This document shows positions 27,361 through 40,665 of a DNA stretch of 64,000 nt, one piece after another; positions within the stretch are counted from its first letter, which is position 1; each line of letters opens with the position of its first letter. The DNA is from Portunus trituberculatus. Its lineage: Eukaryota; Arthropoda; Malacostraca; Decapoda; Portunidae. Under the pieces are notes generated by a model, which worked only from the letters and a program-made list of their open reading frames with translations, did no database searches and was not told the DNA's origin. The position numbers and the translations under genes were made by a program. The stretch spans positions 2,366,001 through 2,430,000 of the forward strand of contig NC_059296.1 of NCBI RefSeq assembly GCF_017591435.1, read 5' to 3'.

Positions 27361-28825
27361 CCTGCTCTCCAAGTCCAAAACTGAAACCCGCGGCCACAGA
27401 TAGTGGAAACGAAGCTTCGAAACTTTTTTTTTTTTTTTTATCAGTACCAGTTGGTATTTATGCCTATTTTTTTTTCCCATTATAAATAATTCATGCAAAC
27501 ATACAGGGAAAATAATAACAATTTCATAATCAATATATTTTAATAGCATACTTTTCATGATCAGAAATGTTTGTATTCTTACACAATATTCCAAATGATA
27601 ATTTGTCAGGGAATACTCTATAGCTCTGCAGGAAACTTCGCCTTTACAAAGGAAATTCCCTTTTCCTTTTGTATCTTCCATATCCATTAGTTTTTTTTTT
27701 TTTTTCTCTCTCTCTTTTCCCATATATTATAGACGTTGGAATTTGTCTTAAATTTCTCTCGTGTTTGTAAGTTGTAAGCTGTTTTGGGTCTCCTATCGCC
27801 TCACTGTTTATCTTTTTTTTCTATCCTGTTCCTGTAAGTTCTTTGTTCTCGTTTTGTACATAATCTGTTATCATCTAAATCTTAATTCACATCTTTCCAC
27901 TTGCAATATATTATAACATTTTCCTTTTCTTTTGGGTTTTCTTTCCACTTTTTACTGCCCTACATGCTTAATTAATTATTAACTCAGTGAATTTTTCTAC
28001 GATACATACCTTTAATTATTCAAAGGTTGTTAATCTTCATTAATTTTTCTGGGGACTGATAACCAGCAGCCAGTAATATTTTCTTCTGCACTCTGTTGCT
28101 TCCACTTTCTAAAATTCGAATAATGGATGTATTCTATTGATTTTCCTTTATTCTGATATCCAATTCCCATGACACTTTCGCCCACTTTTTAATTTATTGA
28201 AAGACTTACTATATTTGGCATAAGTTGGTGCTTCTAATATAACTAATATATACTTACTACATGTCCATGAAAACATTACTAGTCTAGCATCTAATGAAGG
28301 CCTTAAACGACTCAAACAAAATATGATCATTTAAGCCTCCAGTAGTACAGAGTGGAACATTAGGGCACGAGGGAATTTATGTAAAAGGAGAATAGAAACT
28401 ACGGTTCTTTTACCGCATTATACAATTCCTTTTCCTTTTATCAGGATTAAGCTGTTAATGATACAGACATGGGGTTCATTTAGGACAGAGTTCCATGTAG
28501 CATGAAGGAGACGATCTGTGGACCTTGAAAGGAGCATCACTTCAGGTACAGCGTAAAGGAGGAGCGTCCTAGAATAGCTTATTAAATCCCCTTCAAAGGA
28601 AATTGTAGAAGACACTAAAATGACGAAAACAAAATGTTAATGCCTAATATTATACTTATATGAATAAAGAATAATGGAAAAAGTTGTACAGTGTTTCATT
28701 GGCATTATCTACTATTATCAAAATAGGTTATCATAATTTGAGCATAGACAATTGTGGCAAGAAAATTATACGTGATATGGCCGACATGCTGTTTAATGAT
28801 ATTGATGGCGATGATAATGATGATG

Positions 28826-28858
<33 letters not shown>

Positions 28859-28891
28859 TAATAATTATGTAATAACAATAATAATAATATC

Positions 28892-28935
<44 letters not shown>

Positions 28936-29014
28936 TAACTGACTGAAAATGAGAACATAATTTTTACACTACATTTAATTTTCCTTATATTCATAAGATA
29001 CGGTCTGGAAGATT

Positions 29015-29086
<72 letters not shown>

Positions 29087-29540
29087 CCTCCAACTTCACA
29101 GCAATTCATTCAGGAAATACAGCAAACATCTAGTATTCTCTTCCATGGCAGACTTGACAGAACACATCTTCATAAACAACACGCAAATACATAGCACAGG
29201 ATAAAGAGGTTCCTGCGCTAAACATCAGTTCCATGGAAATGAGGTAAGAAAGAGACAAGTGGTGTAGGGAAGACATCATCATTCATCACATGCACTGTAG
29301 CTAATCATAACAGTCCAGTGTGTCTAGTCCAAGTGACACGCATACATCATGGAACACTCCATCACTCTCCTAGCAGGACTGAACAAGAAATCCATAACTG
29401 TGCTCCTTGCAGGGAAGAATCCACTGGATAACTGAACAATATTACCCTGTTCTTTGTATGTCCTGTCACATTATCAGTTCTTCCTTCACTCTGTCTTTCA
29501 ATAAACTTAAATTAGCAGTCTGAACACGTCAAGGGAAGGC
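27361..29540. other. Intergenic, AT-rich, with AAT and AC microsatellites
   Basis: No supported gene apart from a possible upstream exon at the left edge. Poly-T runs occur near 27425 and 27691, AAT repeats near 28828-28931 and an AC run near 29016-29084. Confidence 0.5.
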
Positions 29541-29752
29541 TCAGAGCATCGTCCCGGAGAGGAGAGCTGCGGCGGACAGCAGCAGCAGCACTACCAAGGA
29601 GGAAGTGGAGTGAGTCGGGGCGGAGTTGCAGCCATTACCCCAGCAGGTGAACACACAGGCCCGGTACTCCCGCTCATCGCCAGGACGTCTCACCCACTCA
29701 CAGTAGTTTCCCCAGTCCCTTGCCGAGCAGAACCTCTTGGTGCCCAGTTGGC
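29541..29752 (-). CDS. Quiver gene, shared 3' exon with GPI signal
   Basis: Acceptor GTTACAG, then 70 codons to TGA at 29541-29543. It encodes GTKRFCSARDWGNYCEWVRR, PGDEREYRACVFTCWGNGCN, then a short Ser/Thr spacer and hydrophobic tail. RFCS-x3-GNYC, PGDExEYR-x-C and the CN end are the signature of the second half of quiver-family domains. CN followed within a few residues by a small-residue site and hydrophobic tail fits GPI anchoring. Confidence 0.85.
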
Positions 29753-30249
29753 CTGTAACACATGACCGTCAATAATGCACGGAGACACATGGAATTGAGT
29801 GTCACTGCTAATGTGTGCTTAATTATCAAAATCATTAGTATGGTCATTAGCACAACGGTAAAATATAAAATTATGCTGTATTGTCACTTTTATCCACATC
29901 ATTTCAAAACGTAAAAGTTCGGTGGTTCAAAACTTACTTGAGAAACAAATAAACATCAAATTTGTGAAAAAACAAAGGATCCATGAATAAAGTTGATGTT
30001 TATTGTATTAACTTAGATTACATACTATCTAATACAGCATATTCGTATTTATTATGTTTTTACTGGAGACCGTACTAATGACACATGCTAATAAAGCACA
30101 CAATAACAGTTACACTGAGTTAATGACACACTGGAAGGATCATCACCCGTGATCTTACGTGACGGATGAAAAACAAGAGATCGTGAAACTTGATCAACAC
30201 TGTAAACACATAATTGCCATGCTATTCCAATATTGCCACGTACTTTACT

Positions 30250-30288
<39 letters not shown>

Positions 30289-31516
30289 CAAATCGCTCGA
30301 ATGTTAATGTATATGGACAGGTAAGAAAGAAACAGATTTAGGCACGGCAGCCAGCAAAAATATTAGAAAAAGAATGTATCTGTATTTAAAGGAGTGTCAA
30401 AAGGAGCATCCTAAATTGAAGAAATGTCTTGAACCTTTTCTTTTCAAGAAAAATAAATAAATAAATAAATAAAATAAAACAAAATAAAACACTCAGGCTA
30501 CTAATTAATTGACTGCCTGTCATTGATCTTGGTTGCTAATATGTTCTCACAAACCCTCCAGCCTTCCTACGCATCGCATCTCCACTACCTTGCATCACCA
30601 CTCCAGCTTTGTCTTCCCCTCTTCATGTTCGATTCATTACTTCATGTAAATCTCCCAGAACAAGAAGGCATCACACATTTCTACATATCACACCTGGTTC
30701 TGTGTGCCTGTCTATTATGTCTTCAGCAACGTGTGTGTGTGTGTGTGTGTGTGTGGGCGCCCCCGCGCGCATTACTGGTTGCTATGACAACCACACTGTT
30801 GTTCCACTCAGGCACCAGTTTCAGCCATTGTTAGGGACGCAACACTAAGTGGCAATAACCCGCTATACAGCGTGTAAACACAGTGTTCCAGAGGCACGCG
30901 TACCACGAGAGGGCTAATTTTATCTGCTGCCTCACAATATGAGAGAAATTAAGGTGTGAGGCACTTTTTTCAGCTGCTAACATGGAGGATGAAAATGATC
31001 CTAAGGAAATATTCTATACACTATGATTATACCAGTTTCTTGCTCAATTTCAACCTACAGCATTTTTTTTCTTTTAGCTAACTCTCTCGACTCTGTTCGG
31101 GGACTAGCATCTCAGTAGGCCTTTTTGTTCAATAATTTTTGATGTTGAAAGCCAGTTTATTTTTCTCTTACGTAAAAGAAAAAGAAAAGAAAAGAAATGA
31201 AATAAAAACTGAGAATATGGCATAGCAAGTTCGTGGCGGGGGAAGGTCAGGAACATTATAAATTTAAACGATAGTGCGAGAACAGCAAAATCACAATATT
31301 CTCTGACATTATTTAACTGTCGTATTTTGTACCCACGTCCTCTTGTTTTTCGTTGATCCGACCAAAAGATCAACCTTCTTAATATACATAGTTGCTCCTT
31401 TTCCATCAAACACACCACCTCTTCCTTTCATACACACATAGCTATAAATACAACAATATCAATACTTGTATCTGTTATGGCAAGCAAGAGGTTAGTGCGT
31501 GCGGGGCGATTACAGG

Positions 31517-31595
<79 letters not shown>

Positions 31596-32539
31596 ATGGC
31601 ACAGAGAGGAGCAGAGAGAGAGAGAGGGCATGGCACAGAGAGGAGCAGAGAGAGAGAGAGAGAGCATGGCACAGAGAGGAGCAGAAAGAGAGAGAGCTGC
31701 TTGAGAATTTCTATCACTACAAGAAATCACGTAAGGAAGACAAATAACCCGTGGAAAGTGCTGAAATTAGGTATAGAAAAAAATATATACAATGCGTAGA
31801 AACAAACAATAAGTGAAAAAAAGACATGCTGGCTGAGGTGGGGAGGGGGGCAGGTGACGGTCACACCTTCAAACAATCCAGTGGTCTTGACACAGTAGCG
31901 CGCCTCGAAAACATGGTCGCAGCTGGTGGAGGAAAGGGAAGGCTCGTGATGCCTGGCTCTCAAACGCTCGGGGCAGTGCACGTCCCTACTACTGTCACAC
32001 ACGTAACACTTCAGCCCGCACGCTGCAACAGGGCGGCCAGCTGTTATGTACGTGGCAGGCATTGACCGTCCACTGATTCCTCGCCTCACTCCACCCACAC
32101 AGAAGTTTGAAGATGTTAGAATGTTAGGTAATAATTGGTAAGTCTCAACTACAGCGTCCCTCACCGAAGCCACCCTGGTCTTGTGGTTATGTACAAGGGT
32201 TAGTAATGTGTCCCCACCACCACGCCAACACCTGCCGCCGATCTACCAGATGCTGCCTGGCTAAGGAGTGAGAGTAATAATGGTTAGTAAAATGTAGGAA
32301 GGCGAAGCTTGCTGTTGCATCGCAGCCAAGGTGATGCACAGCGTTGACAGCGAGGCAGGAAGGCTGGAGATGGAAGAGAGTAGGCGCACCACCTTCGACG
32401 AGGCCGGTCATCTTGACGCAGTACTCGGCCTCCTGGATGTGGTCACAGGAGTCGGCGAAGAGCGTGTGGTGTTGTGGCAGCTCCTCCCCGCACGTCCGCT
32501 CTTCTGTCGACTTACACTGGAAGCAGTCAATTGCTGCCG
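29541..32539 (-). CDS. Quiver/sleepless-type Ly6 GPI-anchored protein (5' end not found)
   Basis: One shared 3' exon (29541-29752) follows two homologous candidate 5' exons (31867-32022 and 32393-32539). Each joins in phase 1 and gives a Cys-rich Ly6/quiver domain followed by a hydrophobic C-terminal tail (SLVVLLLLSAAALLSG), as expected for a GPI-anchor signal. Quiver-family proteins are secreted three-finger-fold proteins. Drosophila Quiver/Sleepless modulates Shaker K+ channels and nicotinic receptors and promotes sleep; whether this member does so is unknown. The signal-peptide exon was not found and must donate phase 1; it should lie above 32540, probably below the POLRMT end at 42080 unless the genes overlap. 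Confidence 0.8.
30254..31700. repeat. GA and GT runs and a GA-rich minisatellite in a quiver intron
   Basis: A GA run (30254-30287), a GT run (30729-30754) and a long GA run (31519-31594) precede three copies of a ~42-bp unit containing GCATGGCACAGAGAGGAGCA (about 31595-31696). They lie in the intron between cassette exon A and the shared 3' exon. Confidence 0.9.
31867..32022 (-). CDS. Quiver gene, cassette exon A (52 codons)
   Basis: Acceptor TTGCAG, donor GAAG then GTGTGA, phase 1 to 1, 156 nt. It encodes the first half of the domain: CGLKCYVCDSSRDVHCPE, a variable loop, then SCDHVFEARYCVKTTGLFEG. Six to seven Cys are spaced as in Ly6 domains. Its organisation matches exon B, including the CG dinucleotide immediately after the acceptor. 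Confidence 0.8.
32393..32539 (-). CDS. Quiver gene, cassette exon B (49 codons)
   Basis: Acceptor CCACAG, donor GAAG then GTGGTG, phase 1 to 1, 147 nt. It encodes AAIDCFQCKSTEERTCGEEL, a different loop, then SCDHIQEAEYCVKMTGLVEG. It aligns with exon A over its whole length with the Cys framework kept (C-x2-C, DSCDH/TSCDH, YCVK-x-TGL-x-EG) but a diverged middle. Including both in one mRNA would duplicate half a domain, so alternative use is expected. Confidence 0.78.
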
Positions 32540-34340
32540 CTGTGGGATGCGATGATTAGCATGGGATTGACAGCAAAAGTACCTGTTTTTCATTATTAAA
32601 AATAATTCAACACTAAGGAGGACCAACATGGGGTGTGCCTAAAAAAAATGTTGACCAAAAATACTTGATGGCTGGTCAAGGCAATGATTGCAAACAAAAG
32701 AAACCACTCATTATAGTAGTCACAAAAAAAGTCAACAAAATCACACACTATCTAAAACAAATAACCAATTGGTGATTTTTCGAGTTAAGTTTCTCTATAA
32801 CTTACAATGATACGCAGGACATCTGCCTCACAACAATATCTCTCTCTCTCTCTCTCTCTCTCTCTAAAAGCGATAGCGTAAGTCAAAGAAGATTAACAAC
32901 TGCAGTAATACTGTTATTAAGAATTAAGAACGGGTATATTTATATTATACACTATCCAAAGAATATCCGAAAATATTATTATTGTTAATTGAACGTATAC
33001 TATATAGATATCCATCAAACATTTTTCTTTTTCTCTCTCAACAAAAGTTCGATCCATCTGTAGGGCTCGAGATTTCCAAAATTACTGAAATATAAATATA
33101 AAACAACTATAAGAGAAAATTCATATTTAATGATGAGAAAAATTATCAGTAGTATTGTAAGTTAATAGTTGGTTGATGGAAGTAACTGAAATTTTATGGA
33201 TTTTCTTATTGTTAAAGGAGGTAAATTTACAATACCAACAATATACTCGTACAATTCAGTGACGAGTATTAACAATTAAGGGAAGACTGTAAGGCAAGGC
33301 TAATGACAATGAATATGATTGCTACAGGAAGAAAAGGAGAACAACATGCATACAGAGAGAAGCTCTGCCACAGTATATAATAATTCAGCACAGAGAGAAG
33401 GCCCTGGAATACTGAGTGCTAAGGTGAGTGTTTCGAAGTATCTCGAGCAATCTAATGTTCGAACAACTCATAATTCGAGAATTTTATTTTTTGAGCAACT
33501 GATTTCGCGCAATTTACTGTCGAGGAATTGATTTTAAGCAATTTACCCAGATTCTATCCCAAGTGAGTCATCAGACACACCACGGACACACAAGTCGCCT
33601 CGTCAACGTTCCGTCCGCGCGACAAACACCACCAACAGGCTGGACGAAGGAGGAGAGGGAGAGAGGAATGGGAGGCACTACCCAGGAGACCTGCCGAGTA
33701 ATATGGTGCCGCGCCGCAGGATATTTGACTGATGAGCAAACATAGACTTCACTCCCTCCTTCCTCATACCACCTCCGGCCTAAGTTCTCCGTAGAAGTAG
33801 CTCTCTCTCTCTCTCTCTCTCTCTCTTATCGAACTTAGTACTGTAGATATTATGATTTCTTGAAGTTTAGCGCAATACTTTCACGTGGACTCCTCCCTCC
33901 TGTCTTAATATCTTCTTCTGGGCTGCCTTTTTCTTTTTCTTTCTTTTTCCGTTAAAAGTCTTCACAGTACGCGCGTTCTTCCTTCCAACCCTTCCTCAGT
34001 CACACCCATTCATAGCAACCATAGATCTTCTCTTAGTTCTTTCTCTCTTTCTACTATCGGGTATATATCCATCAGTAGCACCCTTCTTACTTACTCTTCC
34101 AATATAGACATCCCAAACCATCTCAATCTCGTCTCTGTATAGTTCTGTGCCCGATCCATTGTCATATTACCTAATCATAACAATGTTTCACCACCTTAAT
34201 TAGATGGAGCAAGTGAATAATAAATGTTTAGCCTCAAACGCAAAGCTAACCGACCAAAATAACAATGCAGGATTCAACACCGATTATTTTGATTACTCTG
34301 CCGACAGAGAAATACTAAAGCACTTAATAACTGCGGTTAT
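32540..34340. other. No supported gene; CT runs
   Basis: CT runs lie near 32839-32866 and 33801-33826. The stretch 33560-33760 is comparatively CpG-rich and could be regulatory DNA or a 5' UTR of the quiver gene, but no ATG exon with a phase-1 donor was found. Confidence 0.35.
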
Positions 34341-34345
34341 GGTAT

Positions 34346-34348
34346 GAT

Positions 34349-34389
<41 letters not shown>

Positions 34390-34498
34390 AGGGATGATAA
34401 CGTCACTGTGAGGGGCCCAATAGATCATTATAGGGAAGAAATAACTCATCCCAACTTTTTGCAGCAGGAGATGAAGACGACGAAAGGAACGTAAATAA

Positions 34499-34580
<82 letters not shown>

Positions 34581-34780
34581 TGGATAGACAAGACGATAAT
34601 AACAATAATAATAGTGTATTATTATAACGTATTATTATCAAGTTATTGTTATTGGTGGTGGTGGTGGTGGTGGTGATGATATTTCTACTACAACTACTAC
34701 TACTACTACTACTACTAATAATAATAATAAACATGTCTCAGCAGTCATGATGAAAGATAGCTGTCAGCAGCAGCAGCAGC

Positions 34781-34827
<47 letters not shown>

Positions 34828-35296
34828 CAATAAAAAAGATGTCTCAGCAATGACGATAAAAGAAAGCTGTCCTCCTACTTCTCTTCTTCCCCCTGTTGTT
34901 TCTTTTCCCTTTTCCTTCTTTTCTTAGTAAAACACAAATAAATGAAAAAAATATGAAGGAAAAAGAAATGAAAAGCTAAACAAAAACATGTAGCCTACTC
35001 CTCTTCACTCTTATCACAACCACAGCCAGCCAACAAGCAACACTTCAAACACCACAGGAAGCCCTCAATCTCTCACCACACACGTGCCACCCTGATTCTC
35101 CGTGGTAAATGAACCAAGCCCACGGAAATCCCATCGTGCACGAGATCTCCCTTCTCATCTTGTAGTATACAGACAGAGTGGAGTGAACAAACAGCTAACC
35201 ATTCAGCTGAGAGGCAATGGGGGAGCCGGGGAGACAGATGGAGTGGTGGTGGTGCAGGACGAAGGAAGGGTGAAAGGAAGGAAGGAAGGAAAGGTG

Positions 35297-35344
<48 letters not shown>

Positions 35345-35409
35345 AAACAGAAAGGAGAGCTGTAACATGGATTACTCAGGAATTTCCATCGAGAGTGAGG
35401 GATTATTGG

Positions 35410-35482
<73 letters not shown>

Positions 35483-35539
35483 AACGTGCAACATATATTT
35501 CCAAGAACAAGTAAAACAAGTTTCATAATAAATAACATG

Positions 35540-35630
<91 letters not shown>
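34346..35630. repeat. Cluster of GA, GGT, TAC, TAA, CT, CA microsatellites
   Basis: Major runs: GA about 34350-34386 and 34502-34578; GGT, then TAC and TAA at 34655-34735 and 34781-34823; CT about 35301-35341 and 35414-35448 passing into CA to 35480; GA about 35544-35628. No coding exon is seen between them. Confidence 0.95.
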
Positions 35631-35632
<2 letters not shown>

Positions 35633-35951
35633 GGGATGGAGTAGTTAGAATCAAGATAAGACAGAAAGCAGTAGAAGAGGTGGAAGTTGGAACGAAAAGG
35701 AACACAACATAAGAGGTTCTTCAGGTGCGGCTTGGGGAGGAGAGCAGATGAGAAAAGGAATCAATGACACGACGGAGGAGGATGAGGAGGAAGAGGACAA
35801 GGAGGAAGAAGAGGAGGAGAAGAAGGAGGAGCAATCTGATGACGATGATATGGTGGCCTGAGGCAAAGGGAGGGAAGAGCACCAGAGTAAACTTGGCATG
35901 ACATCAAAGTTAATAATATTCGAAGCGTATCAAAAAGCGCGATGTCGTTAC

Positions 35952-35993
<42 letters not shown>

Positions 35994-36664
35994 AAGAAGA
36001 AGAAGAAGAAGAAGAAGAAGAAGAAGAAGAAGAAGAAGAAGAAGAAGAAGAAGAAGAAGAAGAAGAAGAAGAAGAAGAAGAAGAAGAAGAAGAAGAAGAA
36101 GAAGAAGAAGAAGAAGAAGAAGAAGAAGAAGAAGAAGAAGAAGAAGAAGAAGAAGAAGAAGAAGAAGAAGAAGAAGAAGAAGAAGAAGAAGAAGAAGAAG
36201 AAGAAGAAGAAGAAGAAGAAGAAGAAGAAGAAGAAGAAGAAGAAGAAGAAGAAGAAGAAGAAGAAGAAGAAGAAGAAGAAGAAGAAGAAGAAGAAGAAGA
36301 AGAAGAAGAAGAAGAAGAAGAAGAAGAAGAAGAAGAAGAAGAAGAAGAAGAAGAAGAAGAAGAAGAAGAAGAAGAAGAGAAGAAGAAGAAGAAGAAGAAG
36401 AAGAAGAAGAAGAAGAAGAAGAAGAAGAAGAAGAAGAAGAAGAAGAAGAAGAAGAAGAAGAAGAAGAAGAAGAAGAAGAAGAAGAAGAAGAAGAAGAAGA
36501 AGAAGAAGAAGAAGAAGAAGAAGAAGAAGAAGAAGAAGAAGAAGAAGAAGAAGAAGAAGAAGAAGAAGAAGAAGAAGAAGGTGGTGGTGGTGGTGGTGGT
36601 GGTGGTGGTGGTGGTGGTGGTGGTGGTGGTGGTGGTAGTAGTAGTGGTAGTAGTGGTGGTGGTG

Positions 36665-36715
<51 letters not shown>

Positions 36716-36847
36716 CAAACATAAATAGAAATAGAAATAGAAGTAGCTAGTAGTACGAGTAGTAGTAGTAGCAGTGGAAGTAGAAGTAGAAGTAGAAGTA
36801 GAAGCAGAAAGCAGAAGCAGAAGCAGTAGTAGTAGTAGTAGTAGTAG
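35952..36847. repeat. Giant compound TAG/GAA/GGT/GTA microsatellite
   Basis: A TAG run (35952-35991) is followed by about 589 bp of GAA (35992-36580, ~196 units) with one slipped unit near 36377-36380, then GGT (36581-36636), mixed GTA/GGT to 36715, and further AG-rich degenerate repeats to ~36847. All frames are open only because of the repeat; no protein is supported. GAA/TTC tracts of this length are known to form triplex DNA and impede replication and transcription. Confidence 0.97.
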
Positions 36848-37031
36848 CTTGAAGCTCCAGATTCAAGACATGTTTTGTCACGTAGTTGATTTAAAAGATA
36901 TTCTTCAAGTTACCGCGTTTGAAACTAGGAAGATTTTGTTACTTCTAAAGCTTTAAATTTATTCAGGCTAGTTTTAAAGCATCCTTAAATTCCAATAATA
37001 AAATCAAGGCATTTCTTTTTTTGTCTACCAC

Positions 37032-37036
<5 letters not shown>

Positions 37037-37118
<82 letters not shown>

Positions 37119-37220
37119 TGCGTGTCTGTGCATGCATGTGCATGTAGTAGTAAAAATAGAAGTAGAAGTAGAAGTATGTAGTAGTACAAAAAGAAGTATT
37201 ATTATCATTATTATTATTAT

Positions 37221-37268
<48 letters not shown>

Positions 37269-37453
37269 GAGGAGGAGGAGGAGGAGGAGGAGGAGGAGGA
37301 GGAGGAGGAGGCTCACGGTAAGTACGCCTCTCATGTCTGGAAAATACTCAAGAACTTCCTGACATCTTGATGTCAAAGATCTTTTTTTTCCTGTTCCTCT
37401 TTTCTTTTGCCTCATCAGTTTCCTTTGTTACAAGTGCTCGTCTGTTATTCCAT

Positions 37454-37484
<31 letters not shown>

Positions 37485-37485
37485 T
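37037..37485. repeat. TG, TAG, GAG and AC microsatellites
   Basis: TG about 37037-37117, TAG about 37221-37269 passing into GAG to about 37311, and AC about 37457-37483. No gene evidence. Confidence 0.95.
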
Positions 37486-39027
37486 CGATCCCTGATGGAG
37501 GGCGTACGCGTCACTTCACCGCCAGGTTATAGGGAAGTGGCGTGAGGAATCTGAGTGGCATCGCAAAGACCTCCACGTCCCTTCAAGAAGACAACGCACT
37601 TCACCTCATCCACCTCATTGTCTTCCCTTGAAATCTTACCCTAATCGCACTCTTGACCGTCTCTCCTTTCTCGTGTTAACGACAGTCAATGTCTTCACTT
37701 TTGATATTTTAACTTGATCGCTCATTTCACCGTCTCTCCCTCTCTCTATCTTAAGTAATAGCAGCCATGGAATAGATTAGATGATTTCAGTGAATGTGAA
37801 CAGAAAATATATTACTACTATTTTCGTGTTATTACAATTATATAATCTAAGACGAAACAAGTACGAAAAAGGAAATCTTAACACAAGGTCTGAGAACAAA
37901 TGGCGCACGTATATGAGAGTAGATAGCTAATTAAGAACTTAGATAATCCCAAGACACTGGAAAACCTGCAATCATATTGGATTTCTGACCATTACTATAC
38001 CACACTTAATATAGGTATTCACAAACACATCCAAGCACAGATTTTGCAACTTTTTTTTTCTTTGTATTGATTTTTAAAACTGTTCGTCTGATATGAAGGA
38101 TTCAACTTTTTCTCCAACTAATACTCAGAACAGATTCTATGATAGGATAAATATATAACCTAGTACATGTTTGCTAGCTAATTGTTTTGAAGTATTTTAA
38201 CAAACAGGTTTGGCATAGGTTGAAAACCTCTGGTAAGCGGAGAACCATCACGTAACCCCTAATACAACCTCGATCTGCACACACGTGCGCTTCAGCTAGG
38301 ATGAGTTGGCCCTCTGTGTTCCAATACATTTTACAAATTAGGTTACCTGATTGAACCTTTTTACTGTCATGTGCAATAATTTACAGCATCAAATGCATAG
38401 TACAAAACTTCATATGATGTACTGTACAAAGACTGTAATCGCGAATGCTGAACAATTGAATATTCAGTCGTTCAGCATTCGCCATCACCTACAGAATCTG
38501 AAAAAAAAAAAAAATTAGTAGACATGAATTGTACAACGTCGTTTGGTTATCTAAGTCCACATGAGGAATCTATCCATCATTATACAACCACGCCTAGCTT
38601 TTCATACATTCATGTTCATTTAAACTCCCATAATAATCGCAGGCCATTAAGGGGATAAGTCAACAATCACCAGAGGAAGTGGGATGCAACACAGGGACGA
38701 GGAAGTGAAGGAAAGACGTTAAAGAATTAATGGGTTTGAGTCATGAAAGAGGAGGGTACGGGGTGGATTACGAGAAAGTCGCTTTGGGATGATGATGATA
38801 ACAGGGATCAAGAAAGTGAAGAAAGACAGGAGGTAATTAAAGAAAAATGCCGTAAATGCATATCAATAAGACGAGTTACACAATGACATATGGGAGTAAA
38901 AAGGAAGTTGAAATTAAATTAAGATAAAAAAATGAAAGAAAATATTTCAATGTACCATTGATATTTTTTCATTTTATACAAAAAAAATACTGGTCGGTAT
39001 TATAAAATCCACGTAATTATGAACATT

Positions 39028-39103
<76 letters not shown>

Positions 39104-39212
39104 GGGTGAGGATGAGTAGAGAGTAGGACAAGGATAGGAGGAAGTTAGTAGGCTGAAAATTGTATGATAGTGACGACAGAAAAAAGGCAAATATACACGT
39201 GATATTGAAACG

Positions 39213-39293
<81 letters not shown>

Positions 39294-40505
39294 TGGTGAA
39301 AGAGTCATACAAAAACGAATAGGAAAAGGAAGCGGGGAAAACGGTGGAGAGGAAAAAAATGGGTGAGAGAGAGAGAGAGAAAAAAAAAATATATATAAAA
39401 GAAAAAAACAAAACAAGTATGAGTGATATCCACGTAGACACGCCCAAACACACCACATCCTCTCCCCTTCCCCTCCCCGTGTAGGTCCGTGGGACATCAA
39501 CGCCCTGCGCCTTCATCCTCGGCTTGTACGAGTGCCTAGGTCCTCTTTCACTGCCTCTCGTCTCATACACAAAACACACAAGCGGGGGAATAGTCACGCA
39601 TTTCACTATCATCAAAATTCCTCTCCGATCGTGACCAGTGAAAGAGAAAAAAGTTTGCTGGTGGCCAGAACTTCCTGTGGGAGAATGTCATGGATCCTCT
39701 TCGCATTACTCACCATTTTTTATCAGGAAGATTAGACTTAGTGTTATATAAGTGACTTGAACACTGTTGAACTTGGTGAGATCCATTTTTTGGCCTTGTC
39801 TAGCGCTGGTGTGAATAATGGTAGGACCAACTCAACTCCACAAGCGTCCACTCGCACACTGACTTGCTGAGAAGCTTCCGCCTCCCCAAGACTCGGCAAG
39901 GTGGGAAGTTCTCCGCCAATCACCGCGCTCACCTTCACACAAATGCAGGTGCGAACCAATCAAAAGCCAGCCCCAGCCTTCACTCCTCTGCCAGACGCTC
40001 GACTCATTACCATTGTTATTACTTCAATACTCTACCACGAGCTGCTATGGAATTATCAATCAGTCACTTTCTTAATGTGTTTCTAGTCTTCACTTTCTGT
40101 CTTTGTGGAGTCTAAACTGGGTGCGAAAAAAGTAGTACAAGTCACAATGAAGATCATATTGTTGTGAGTAATGGATTTGAAACGCTTACTCATACTACAT
40201 ACGTTAAGCGCGCCACAGCCCAGCTACACGATTGTTGGATGGCATACGTGTGGAAGGAATATATCTAATCGTAAAAGAAATCATTACTCAAATATACATA
40301 TCTCACATGAATTCAAGGTAATAAGACGCAAAAGAATATTGTTTGGCAAGTTGGATTAGCGGGTAACTTGAAAATCAATAACAAAACTCATTTGATCCCA
40401 TGCAAGCAACCACCTGTAGTAACTGGCGGCTCAGCGCGACGTGTCGCACTCACTGTTAGTGGTAAATGCACTGAAAGTACAATGTTCAGTATCTTTGACC
40501 ACAGC

Positions 40506-40580
<75 letters not shown>

Positions 40581-40615
40581 TGGGGGGTCATCGCTAGCAG
40601 TGGTCTGGAAAGGTC

Positions 40616-40665
<50 letters not shown>

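Noticed and set aside
28684..29204. CRISPR-like regular repeats
   Set aside because: They are AAT and AC microsatellites without spacers; this is eukaryotic DNA and no repeat-spacer structure exists anywhere in the window.
31392..31799. ORFs over GA tracts (poly Arg-Glu / Ser-Leu)
   Set aside because: Same artefact of dinucleotide repeats; the region is an intron of the quiver gene. Frames over the GA/CT tracts near 34.4, 35.3, 39.1 and 40.5 kb were rejected for the same reason.
33319..33425. Exon-like plus-strand stretch with CTACAG acceptor and AAG/GTGAGT donor
   Set aside because: Isolated, on the strand opposite to the surrounding gene, with low-information composition and no partner exon.
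35910..36724. Open frames of 255-270 codons on both strands (poly-Glu/Lys/Val; poly-Leu/Ser/Pro; poly-Phe/Tyr/His)
   Set aside because: They exist only because GAA, GGT and GTA repeats contain no stop in most frames; there is no coding composition or splice context.
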